Shown here in pieces: positions 15,798 through 22,991 of a stretch of 64,000 bases of DNA (position 1 is its first letter; every line of letters starts with the position of its first letter). The stretch comes from Clostridiales bacterium Firm_14. GTDB taxonomy: Bacteria; Bacillota; Clostridia; Saccharofermentanales; Saccharofermentanaceae. The DNA lies in the NCBI GenBank assembly GCA_001604135.1, contig LVAT01000020.1:1-64000 (forward strand), given 5' to 3'. The notes beneath the pieces were generated by a model. That model saw only the letters and a list, made by a program, of their open reading frames with translations, ran no database searches and was not told the DNA's origin. The position numbers and the translations under genes are program-made.

Positions 15798-15816
15798 CTC
15801 CTCATCTCCACCAAAA
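15798..15816 (+). repeat. attR core
   Basis: Exact 19-bp copy of the ssrA 3' end core at 2831-2849. Sequence beyond it resembles the left end of the element, not plain chromosome. Confidence 0.88.
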
Positions 15817-15940
15817 CAAAGATGGGCATAGGAAAAAGTCAATAAATTAAGGGTTTGGCGGACTTAAGTTGTTCTTAAAATCACAACTTACCACAAACTT
15901 ACCACAAATTTATTACATACCAAAAGATGTGCCCAAAAGA

Positions 15941-15974
15941 ACAGCGATCGGATAAATGTCCGGTCGCTGTTTTT
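15941..15974. terminator. Inverted repeat terminator at the remnant's left end
   Basis: ACAGCGATCGGA pairs with TCCGGTCGCTGT across TAAATG, followed by TTTT. It corresponds in position to the palindrome at 2974-3001 and can stop rightward or leftward transcripts. Confidence 0.6.
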
Positions 15975-15995
15975 CTTTTCATTGTGTGCTCCTTA

Positions 15996-16817
15996 TCAGA
16001 GTACATTTAATCTTTTATCGGCAAGTTTCTTTGACACGATAATAGAGCCTATTATCTCTATGATCAAAAGCAGGAGCATAACACTATATATGATCTGATC
16101 GTAATAAGCCAACAATCCGATTGATCGATAAAGTTCTTCAACTGTTTGAACGGTGTATTTTTCCAGTGCATTACAATATTTCATAGAAAGATCGTTTGAT
16201 ATATTCATGATAACTATGAACACAGAGCAATTTGCAAGCACTTCGATGATTATGGCTAGCACAAGGTTCCTGACAGTCTTCGAAGGATCAAAGCTTCTGC
16301 TGATTACAAATGCAAGAAGAATAAGAAATCCACAGGCGGCAAAAAGAATAAAGGCGCAGATAAACCATACGATATATTCAATTGCCATGTCGGCCAAATA
16401 CTCACCCGTGACAGCAATACCACGAGAAGAGTAATATCTGAAAAAATATACCAAGTCATAAAGTTTTTCAGCCATAAACAGCAAAATTACAATTAGGCTC
16501 TCGATGATTATCGCAGGAACTGCTCTGGAAAATATTATCTTCGACTTTTTAAATGGAAGAGAATAATACTTGTATGATTTTCCGAGGAGAAGATCAACGA
16601 CAAATGTTTTGTACAAGCTGAGCACTATTGCGACTACACAAAGAACAAAGAAGAATGCTGAGAACAGCCATAATGCACCATGTATATATGTCTTGACTTT
16701 TAGATACTCATTTTCAACGAAAACAAGCACAAATTTGAGCATTATATATACCAATATCAACGGGCAATTAAACAACAATAGTTTTTTTGTCGTTTCATTC
16801 GCTAATTTACTGTTCAT
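15996..16817 (-). CDS. ABC transporter permease-like membrane protein
   Basis: 273 residues with about six predicted transmembrane segments (for example ~17-35, ~45-68, ~98-116, ~148-170, ~185-205, ~240-260). It has no clear family motif beyond an ABC-2-like layout. Its start overlaps the end of the ABC ATPase gene by 4 bp and the two follow a GntR regulator, the usual YtrA-type operon order. It is probably the membrane part of a small exporter; the substrate is unknown. It appears to be cargo of the decayed second element. Confidence 0.6.
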   Translation of the reverse strand: MNSKLANETTKKLLLFNCPLILVYIMLKFVLVFVENEYLKVKTYIHGALWLFSAFFFVLCVVAIVLSLYKTFVVDLLLGKSYKYYSLPFKKSKIIFSRAVPAIIIESLIVILLFMAEKLYDLVYFFRYYSSRGIAVTGEYLADMAIEYIVWFICAFILFAACGFLILLAFVISRSFDPSKTVRNLVLAIIIEVLANCSVFIVIMNISNDLSMKYCNALEKYTVQTVEELYRSIGLLAYYDQIIYSVMLLLLIIEIIGSIIVSKKLADKRLNVL

Positions 16818-17536
16818 TTATTGTCACCTCCAAACCAATCAATCCTGAAGGAATCCTTAAAGAAATCATTTAAAGATTTTCCGGTTTCTTCCCTGATTTC
16901 TTCAACCGATTTGTGACAGAAGAGTTTGTTGTCTTTGATCATAATCACTTCATCAAGGATCGGTTCTACATCATTAAGAAGGTGTGTTGAGATAATAACT
17001 GAAGCATCTTCTTTGAATTCCTTAAGGATCGTTACAACGATTGCTTCCCGGTTTACGGGATCGACACTGGCAAGCGGCTCATCAAGAAGATATAGTTTGG
17101 CGTCCCTGCTAAGAGTTAAGATGAGCATAAGGATCTCGCGCATTCCTTTTGAAAGGGAATTGATCTTGGCCTTTTCGTCAAGCTTAAAGATCTTAAGATA
17201 CTTTCTGCATTTTTCCTCATCAAAATCCTTGTGATAATTGTTATAGAATTTCACGGCCGTACTAATCTTATTTTCGCCGCTGAAAAGATCATGATCCGGG
17301 AGATAGCTTATTAACGCCTTAGTTTCAGGTCCTACTTTCCGTCCGTCAACTGTGATCTCTCCCCCGTCTAACGTTAGGAAATCTGCAATGAGCTTAATGA
17401 TCGTTGTTTTTCCCGATCCATTAGGAGAAGCAAGTCCGACGATTGTGCCAGGCTTTATCTTAAAGCTGATATCGTCCAGGACAGTCTTTCGACCGTATTT
17501 CTTTACTATATTTTTCGCTTCAACGGTATAACTCAT
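16814..17536 (-). CDS. ABC transporter ATP-binding protein
   Basis: 240 residues. Walker A reads GSPNGSGKTT-like (ASPNGSGKTTI at ~36-46), the signature is LSKGMREIL at ~131, and Walker B is LYLLDEPLASVD. The family resembles YtrB/YhaQ-type exporter ATPases. It overlaps its neighbours by 4 bp on both sides, so the three genes form one operon with the GntR regulator upstream and the membrane protein downstream. The ASPNGSG P-loop has Ser for the more common Pro-Asn-Gly-Ala context but keeps GKT. Confidence 0.85.
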   Translation of the reverse strand: MSYTVEAKNIVKKYGRKTVLDDISFKIKPGTIVGLASPNGSGKTTIIKLIADFLTLDGGEITVDGRKVGPETKALISYLPDHDLFSGENKISTAVKFYNNYHKDFDEEKCRKYLKIFKLDEKAKINSLSKGMREILMLILTLSRDAKLYLLDEPLASVDPVNREAIVVTILKEFKEDASVIISTHLLNDVEPILDEVIMIKDNKLFCHKSVEEIREETGKSLNDFFKDSFRIDWFGGDNK

Positions 17537-17895
17537 TTGCTTTCCGCCTCCTTTAATATCTCGATGGCTTCTTCAAGCGTCATGCCTGCCGACTTGGTAA
17601 ATTCTATGTAGTCTTTCGCTGCTTTTTTCGCGGCATTTTTGCGATAATCTGCTATGAGTGCCCCGTTTTCAGTAACGTATCTTCCACTGTTGCGGTGAGT
17701 TACGATAAGTCCGCTTTCTTCGAGCGCGCTTAAAGCTTTTTGCATCGTGTTGGGATTTACACCTGCTTCCACTGCATATTCCCGGACGGAAGGAAGCTTA
17801 TCTCCGGCTTTGTATTTACCCGAGACAACATCAACCGTAATCCGTTCAACTATTTGTTGGAAGAGTGGCCTTGACTCATCGAAATTCCAGCTCAT
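17533..17895 (-). CDS. GntR family (YtrA subfamily) transcriptional regulator
   Basis: 120 residues. The N-terminal winged helix has the GntR signature (FQQIVERITVDVVSGKYKAGDKLPSVRE...VNPNTMQKAL). The C-terminus is short, as in the YtrA subfamily, which controls adjacent ABC transporter genes. It is first in a three-gene operon with overlapping ends. A good promoter and a short ACTG-N8-CAGT dyad lie upstream, consistent with autorepression. Confidence 0.88.
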   Translation of the reverse strand: MSWNFDESRPLFQQIVERITVDVVSGKYKAGDKLPSVREYAVEAGVNPNTMQKALSALEESGLIVTHRNSGRYVTENGALIADYRKNAAKKAAKDYIEFTKSAGMTLEEAIEILKEAESK

Positions 17896-17961
17896 AATTA
17901 TTCCTTTCAGTTATGTTTATGTAATATATTCCATCTAAACTAACTGTGCCACTGCACTAAT

Positions 17962-17990
17962 ACAGTAACACGCTCCTGTGGGTGTGTCAA
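17962..17990 (-). promoter_or_regulatory. Promoter of the GntR/ABC operon
   Basis: -35 TTGACA (17985-17990), 17-bp spacer, -10 TACTGT (17962-17967). An ACTG-N8-CAGT dyad overlaps the -10, a plausible operator. Confidence 0.7.
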
Positions 17991-18025
17991 TACTCGAAAT
18001 CAGTATTATTCCTTTGTCTCCGCCA

Positions 18026-18060
18026 TGCAAAAACAGCGGCCGGAATGATCCGGTCGCCGC
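18026..18060 (-). terminator. Terminator after the broken zinc-ribbon gene
   Basis: On the minus strand GCGGCGACCGGA pairs imperfectly with TCCGGCCGC, followed by TGTTTTTG. Confidence 0.6.
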
Positions 18061-18110
18061 TTAAAGATTTAGCAGTCAAACACCTTAATTGTTATTAAGC
18101 TTATTGAGAG

Positions 18111-18434
18111 TTATTTTTCATCTGCTCTATAATCATGAGCGCAACTATTGCAATAATATCGCCCTTCAATTTTAACTCCGCGGCTTAACAGATCTGTTTT
18201 TTCATTACCATCTGTTGTTCTGATATTGCAACCGCACAAAGAACATTTTTGATATTCTTTTCCTATTTCAATCGGCCAAACAGTTATTGTTCTATCGTTA
18301 GAAGATCCTTGGCTGAGTTCTATTTTGTCAGGTGTAGCTTTCTCGAGGTATTCTCCCAGTTCCTAATCAAAAGCTTCGAAATCCTCGATCCCTTCACCAC
18401 TAAATGAATAACTAATTGAAATCAAATAGTCCAT
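18111..18434 (-). pseudogene. Zinc-ribbon protein gene broken by an in-frame TAG
   Basis: Reading leftward from ATG 18434 gives a continuous 108-codon frame to TAA 18111-18113, interrupted only by TAG at codon 24 (after FEAFD). The second half encodes KCSLCGC and YYCNSCAHDY, a four-Cys zinc ribbon. No ribosome site serves a restart. The 5' end overlaps the truncated integrase on the other strand. It is either a recent nonsense mutation or a decayed accessory gene. Confidence 0.65.
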
Positions 18435-18736
18435 ATGCCAAAAACAAAGCTAAGCTAAGGAAAGGAGAATACCAGCGAGGAAATAACACTTTTGAGTATC
18501 GGTGGACCGATAAGCACGGCAAAAGACAATGTGTTTATGCAAAGTCTCTTCCCGAACTTCGGGAAAAAGAAAAAGCTATTACCAAAGATATCTTAGATGG
18601 TATTGATCACTACAAACTCGAATCAACCATCAATTCCTACTATGAATTGTGGAAGAAGATCAAGACCGGAATAAGAGAATCCTACTTCGCAACATGTATC
18701 AGGTTTTATGAACGGTATAGGATAAAGACTGCTTAA
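18416..18736 (+). pseudogene. Truncated Tn916-type integrase
   Basis: 106 codons from a TTG. It closely matches the N-terminal quarter of the intact integrase at 14419-15645 (LRKGEYQRGNNTFEYRW, SLPELREKEKAI, then IRFYERY), after which homology stops and a stop codon follows. The catalytic domain is missing. It marks the right side of a second, degenerate element. Confidence 0.85.
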
Positions 18737-18785
18737 GACTTTTCCGTTAAGCTTTCCACAAAAGCCTTAAAGATCTTTACTAAGC

Positions 18786-19211
18786 TCACGCAAAATCAGC
18801 GAGCCACGAGTATGTATAGACAGTCTTAGACGGCTCTTCTGCCGTCTTTGAATTCACATCGCAGAAAATGTAAATCCACTGCCCGTACTTAACATCTAAT
18901 TTGCCTTCTCCGGTAAGAACAGGATCTGTATTCTTCAACTTTTGCGCTTCTTCGTCAGCCAATTCATCATCAGCTATATAAACGCTCCAAACAGCGTTAT
19001 CTTCAGGAGGAGTTTTGAAAGCAAAATTCACCGCTGTTGTCCCCGTGAACTTCTCACCTTTATAGCCCTTCTCGAAAACATCCTCACCGGACACCTGAAT
19101 TAGGAACCCTGCAGGTTCAGGCGGAAGCGTAGAATAAACAGGCACTTTGCTGCATGAAGCAAAGAGAAACAGACACAAGATAATTGTTATAAAACTCAAT
19201 ACTCTTTTCAT
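18786..19211 (-). CDS. Small lipoprotein of unknown function
   Basis: 141 residues with an N-terminal signal and lipobox (LFLFASCSKV; Cys ~20). The mature part is a compact beta-rich domain without recognised motifs. It overlaps the upstream winged-helix gene by 4 bp (ATGA), so the two are co-transcribed. It is presumably anchored outside the membrane. No function can be assigned. Confidence 0.6.
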   Translation of the reverse strand: MKRVLSFITIILCLFLFASCSKVPVYSTLPPEPAGFLIQVSGEDVFEKGYKGEKFTGTTAVNFAFKTPPEDNAVWSVYIADDELADEEAQKLKNTDPVLTGEGKLDVKYGQWIYIFCDVNSKTAEEPSKTVYTYSWLADFA

Positions 19212-20407
19212 ACTGAGATTGTATAACCCTTGCAGTCGTTAAAACAAGAGAATTCTTTTAAAGTTTTGTCCAATGCACTGCTCAGTTTCTTTGTCTGACG
19301 TACGCCGGGCTCCCACCAGAGACCTTTTACCATGAGCACGCCGGTTTCCTTATCAGGCGCAGCTTCAATGCGTCCTATGAAACGGTCGCCAAAAAGCATC
19401 GGCAGTGTATAGTAGCCATACTTCCGCTTATCTGCAGGCGTATAGATCTCCCAGGAATAACGGAAATCAAACAGAGCATTTATCAGATCTTTATCCCACA
19501 TCAGAGGATCTAAAGGTGCTATAAAAGCCATGCGGGGTTTTATGTCAGCTGAACCATCCAATATAGAATCCATAAGTTCCTTATCTTCAGAACGGTAATA
19601 GAATGGCTGCTTTATCCCTTCAACCATAACAGCGCATATCTTCCCCTCTAAAACAAGATCAGACAGGATCTTTTTTCTCGTATCGGCATTGATGTAAAGC
19701 CCTAAAAACGCAGTGCTGTTCTTATCCCAAAGAAGGCCTACGGCACCTATCCTTCTTAAGACGCGCCAGCATAGGAATTCGTATTCATTCCTGCAAGGAT
19801 TCTTCGCGCTAAGGATATCTGACGGAATATGCTTTTCTGCAAGATCGTAAAACTTACGGCTGCCGTTCTTGTGATGGATAACAAGTTCGCCATCGGTATA
19901 AAGCTGTTCCAGGATCGATCTTGCCGCAGGAGATTTCCTGTCCCAGTGGCCGCTCCAATGCATAGACGAATGCCAGAATATCTCGCCTTCTATAGGGAGC
20001 GTGCTGCTCGTTACAGGGCCGTTCTCGCTGATATAAGAGATCGCCTCTTTTCTCAATTTGCTTATGCCTTTAAAAGTCTTTCCGAGCTTGCGGCTCTTGT
20101 CCCTGTAAGATGAGAAATATGGCCAGTCTTCAACAGGCCAGATAGAAAGTTCCTTATCTGCATAATCGACAAGCAAACGGTCTTTATAGAGCAATTCAGC
20201 CAGCATGTTTTTTCGAAAGCCTTTTACGCGTGACTGCAAAGTAAGTTCGGCATTCTTGCCGCATACATCTACAGGATCAAACTGAATACAGCCGGCCTGA
20301 CGGACATAATCGTAAGCTCCGCTTTTTCCTGCAAATCTGTAAGGACCGATCAGTCCCTGTTTGGCAAGAACAAACAGTCTTGCCTGCTGCCTGGTAATGC
20401 TATCCAT
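19208..20407 (-). CDS. YcaQ-like winged-helix DNA glycosylase
   Basis: 399 residues of the HTH_42 / YcaQ family, DNA glycosylases implicated in unhooking of interstrand crosslinks. The N-terminal winged-helix repeats start with TRQQARLFVLAKQGL. The segment CIQFDPVDV holds the Q-x-D catalytic-type motif of the family. WWEPG near the C-terminus is also typical. It is the first gene of a pair with the small lipoprotein. Enzymatic assignment is from family knowledge only. Confidence 0.75.
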   Translation of the reverse strand: MDSITRQQARLFVLAKQGLIGPYRFAGKSGAYDYVRQAGCIQFDPVDVCGKNAELTLQSRVKGFRKNMLAELLYKDRLLVDYADKELSIWPVEDWPYFSSYRDKSRKLGKTFKGISKLRKEAISYISENGPVTSSTLPIEGEIFWHSSMHWSGHWDRKSPAARSILEQLYTDGELVIHHKNGSRKFYDLAEKHIPSDILSAKNPCRNEYEFLCWRVLRRIGAVGLLWDKNSTAFLGLYINADTRKKILSDLVLEGKICAVMVEGIKQPFYYRSEDKELMDSILDGSADIKPRMAFIAPLDPLMWDKDLINALFDFRYSWEIYTPADKRKYGYYTLPMLFGDRFIGRIEAAPDKETGVLMVKGLWWEPGVRQTKKLSSALDKTLKEFSCFNDCKGYTISV

Positions 20408-20495
20408 ATAACAATGCTCCCCACAAACATTTGTTCTTGATTATAGCATAACTTATAGCGATGAAAAGCCCTTTATCAGCAGACTTTTCTGCATT

Positions 20496-21293
20496 TTATT
20501 CATACAATTCAGTTCTTCGAAGTGAAGTATATGGCTTCTTTTTCCTGATCTCCGAAGCTGCCGCCAGATCTATATCAGCGATCAACAATTTTTCCTCTCC
20601 ATCGGCAACAGATCTGATATCCCCATTAAAGTCACACATAAGAGATTCACCGGAGAAATTCATCTTATCTTCCTTCCCCACTCTGTTGCACATTGCGATA
20701 TTTACGCTGTTCTGGAATGCCTGCACACGTACTTCCCACTGAAAAAGCTCAGACGGTTCTGCTGTTGTATTTGCGGTAGGAACAATGATAAGTTCCGCCC
20801 CGTGAAGAGCCTCTGTACGGATACTTTCAGGATAATGCCTGTCAAAACAGACTACGATACCGATCTTTCCAAACCTTGTATCAAATACGCGAAAACCTTC
20901 TTCAGAGGGTGTGTAATAGTTCTGTTCGTAAAAACATTCACACTGTGCGACATGGACCATCTTCTGCTTTCCGATAATACAGCCGCCGTCATCTATCAGA
21001 AGGCTCATATCATAGCGTTTGCCGTTCTCTTCGATGTAAAAATTCGGACAGGCATAGATCCTTTTCTCTTTGCAGAACGATCTCATCTCAAATATATATT
21101 TGCTGTCTTCATCTATAACATAACGTGATGCGTCTGAATTCTCATACTGCGCAAAGAATGGAGACAGTTGAACCTCAGGAAAACAGATAAGATCAACACA
21201 CTGCTTTGACGCTTCACGGATAAAAGACAGGCTCTTTTGAAAGTTTGCCTCCATATCCGGTTCCATTGACATCTGAGCCAGGGCAATACGCAT
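20496..21293 (-). CDS. Carbon-nitrogen hydrolase (nitrilase superfamily)
   Basis: 265 residues; AGGAG 7 nt upstream selects ATG 21293. The nitrilase triad is visible: Glu in CFPEVQLSPF, Lys in IGKQKMVH, Cys in GIVVCFDRHYPE. The family hydrolyses amides such as N-carbamoyl compounds or omega-amides; the substrate is not determined. The start lies 20 bp inside the end of the small Cys-motif gene upstream, so it belongs to the cluster with two small cysteine proteins and an HD protein. Confidence 0.85.
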   Translation of the reverse strand: MRIALAQMSMEPDMEANFQKSLSFIREASKQCVDLICFPEVQLSPFFAQYENSDASRYVIDEDSKYIFEMRSFCKEKRIYACPNFYIEENGKRYDMSLLIDDGGCIIGKQKMVHVAQCECFYEQNYYTPSEEGFRVFDTRFGKIGIVVCFDRHYPESIRTEALHGAELIIVPTANTTAEPSELFQWEVRVQAFQNSVNIAMCNRVGKEDKMNFSGESLMCDFNGDIRSVADGEEKLLIADIDLAAASEIRKKKPYTSLRRTELYE

Positions 21294-21312
21294 AAAATTC
21301 TCCTGCACCTTA

Positions 21313-21510
21313 TCACTTATAGTCTGAGGAAACATCTTCATAGGTACGCTTCCCGTTTATATAATCTTCATATGCGAGTTCTGCATCCTTTCCATGAAAG
21401 ACTGTGCAGAGTCCGCACATGTCACAGTCCGCAATACAAGGGTACCGGCTTTTAATGTATTCTCTCCGTTTTTCAACAGAAGAAGAAATAATATCAGGTG
21501 CTGAATTCAT
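21313..21510 (-). CDS. Small cysteine-motif protein A
   Basis: 65 residues with CIADCDMCGLC at ~25-35. It ends in an AYEDYINGKRTYEDVS segment matching the protein encoded just upstream (IYQDYIDGKRELREIN), so the two are tandem paralogues with a 4-bp overlap. Such proteins occur widely in Clostridia and are often mislabelled as PurH-related. The clustered cysteines could bind a metal or Fe-S cluster. Function unknown. Confidence 0.6.
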   Translation of the reverse strand: MNSAPDIISSSVEKRREYIKSRYPCIADCDMCGLCTVFHGKDAELAYEDYINGKRTYEDVSSDYK

Positions 21511-21728
21511 TGTATCTGCCTGTTTTGGCGGTACTCTTCCATGTACGACATATTTATTTCTCTGAGTTCCCGCTTTCCGTCAATATAATCCTGATAGATA
21601 TCCCACGGCGAACCTCCGCCGAGCCAGCATGATGAGCAATTCTCACAGCCGCCGCCACAATCAAGAGAAGACCTGACTATCTCTTCTCTCTCCTCTCTTG
21701 TAGTGTCCTTGATAAGAAGCGACTTCAT
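21507..21728 (-). CDS. Small cysteine-motif protein B
   Basis: 73 residues with CGGGCENCSSC at ~24-34, followed by the shared DYIDGKRELREINM tail. It starts 12 bp after the HD-domain gene and overlaps its paralogue by 4 bp. The four spaced cysteines suggest metal or cluster binding. It is a conserved hypothetical protein of Clostridia. Confidence 0.6.
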   Translation of the reverse strand: MKSLLIKDTTREEREEIVRSSLDCGGGCENCSSCWLGGGSPWDIYQDYIDGKRELREINMSYMEEYRQNRQIQ

Positions 21729-21740
21729 AAAAACACTCCT

Positions 21741-22337
21741 TTATGCTTCTGATGCCATCTCCGAATTGATAAGATCCTCATTAGCTGCCATAGCTGCCAA
21801 CGTCATTGTAAGGAGCTTATCGAGTTCCCAACCGAGCTGAGATGCTCCACGTTCGATAACTTCTCTGGAACAACCGGCAGCAAATCCCTTGCTCTTGTAT
21901 TTCTTCTTCAAGGATTTGAGTTCCATGTCTTTTGTGCTTTTCGAAGGTCTCATAAGTGCCGCTGCCCATATTAGACCTGTAAGTTCATCAGCAGCGAAAA
22001 GAACCTTCTCCATCTCATGAACAGGCTCGACATCTATTGTCGTACCGCACCCTACTGTTATTCCGTATCCATGAGAACAAACGGCATGGATAATATCTTC
22101 GCCGATCCCGTTTTCTCTTAATAATTCAGGAGCTTTCAGGCAATGCTCCTCAGGATAAAGTTCGAAATCAATATCATGAAGCAATCCTACGATACCCCAG
22201 TATTCAGCATCATCAGCATAGCCGAGTTCTGTTGCATACCATTTCATTACGGCCTCAACTGTCAGGGCATGCTGAATGTGGAACGGATCTTTATTGTATT
22301 TTTTCAGTACTTCAAATGCTTCGTTACGGGTGATCAT
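21741..22337 (-). CDS. HD-domain hydrolase
   Basis: 198 residues of the HD/HDIG superfamily. The metal-binding histidine of the first helix (HIQHALTVEAVM) and the HD pair in LLHDIDFELYPEEHCL are present, with a further DELTGLIWA downstream. Members are phosphohydrolases acting on nucleotides or related metabolites. It heads a cluster with two small Cys proteins and the nitrilase-family gene. Specific substrate unknown. Confidence 0.8.
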   Translation of the reverse strand: MITRNEAFEVLKKYNKDPFHIQHALTVEAVMKWYATELGYADDAEYWGIVGLLHDIDFELYPEEHCLKAPELLRENGIGEDIIHAVCSHGYGITVGCGTTIDVEPVHEMEKVLFAADELTGLIWAAALMRPSKSTKDMELKSLKKKYKSKGFAAGCSREVIERGASQLGWELDKLLTMTLAAMAANEDLINSEMASEA

Positions 22338-22403
22338 AGAAAGTCTCCATCATCATGTTAATTCTTTTATTATAAGCCTACTTAATCAATATGTTTATCT
22401 TTT

Positions 22404-22991
22404 TCATCCAATGATTACTTTCCCGCACTCATCGAACTTCAATGTTGCATTCTCCGCATGCATCATTACAGGACGGTATCTGTAAGGTTTAAATTCTCCT
22501 TCGGGTGTGGAAATAACAGTTCCGAATACAGGTTCAATGCTCTTGAGCTTACCGCTCTCATAGAGCTCGACACCCAGTTTCGTTTTTATAGTTCCTGCTG
22601 AAGTTTTTACGATCAGCTCATCACACGGCCAAAGGGTTATGGCTCTAATCTTGCCATTAGGATAAAAGAATATGCATTGAGGTCTTATGTGATATATTTC
22701 CCCTTCAATATCGAAGTCATAATAAGGCGCATTCTCAGCCTCTTCTGAGATGCTCCAGTAGGCACTTATCTGACCATATAAGGGAAATATTCTTTTCGCA
22801 TTGCCGTCCTCGTAAAAAGTAATTAATTCTGTTTGGAACTCTCCTGCAGGAAAAGATAAAACAACAGGTTCTTCAAGATACACACTCTTAACAGAACCTG
22901 ATTCAAAATAAGATACCGCACAGCGGTGCTTCTTTCTGTAATCAGAAGCCCCGCTGCACGGAAGGAGATTACCGTATTTTGTTTTAACCAT
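22404..22991 (-). CDS. MORN-like repeat protein at the end of the nitrogenase-like operon
   Basis: 195 residues from ATG 22991; longer upstream readings only cross the NifB-like gene in another frame. It overlaps that gene by 8 bp. The sequence consists of repeats such as YFESGSVKSVYLEEP, FYEDGNAKRIFPLYG, FYPNGKIRAITLWP and YESGKLKSIEPVFG, resembling MORN/YwqK-type beta repeats. Its place as the last gene of a D-K-H-B operon suggests a link to that enzyme, but no function is known. Confidence 0.6.
   Translation of the reverse strand: MVKTKYGNLLPCSGASDYRKKHRCAVSYFESGSVKSVYLEEPVVLSFPAGEFQTELITFYEDGNAKRIFPLYGQISAYWSISEEAENAPYYDFDIEGEIYHIRPQCIFFYPNGKIRAITLWPCDELIVKTSAGTIKTKLGVELYESGKLKSIEPVFGTVISTPEGEFKPYRYRPVMMHAENATLKFDECGKVIIG

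Larger units (their letters stand above)
2831..15816. mobile_element. Integrative and mobilizable element inserted in ssrA (~13 kb)
   Basis: Bounded by 19-bp direct repeats. From left to right it holds integrase arm-type sites, a solute-binding-like lipoprotein, an M56-sensor fusion, BlaI, twin structured repeats, iterons, a RepA-type helicase, oriT hairpins, a MobV relaxase, a small ORF, an excisionase and a Tn916-type tyrosine integrase next to attR. There is no type IV secretion apparatus, so it would be mobilized in trans by another conjugative element. The blaI/M56 block is cargo unrelated to transfer. Confidence 0.85.
15817..18736. mobile_element. Remnant of a second, related element in tandem
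   Basis: After attR the sequence repeats the left-end layout: GGAAAAAGTCAATAAATT, two TTACCACAA sites 11 bp apart (15888, 15899), and a palindromic terminator like that at 2974. Cargo (GntR/ABC module), a broken zinc-ribbon gene and a truncated integrase follow. No third att core is seen, so its right end has been lost. Confidence 0.7.
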
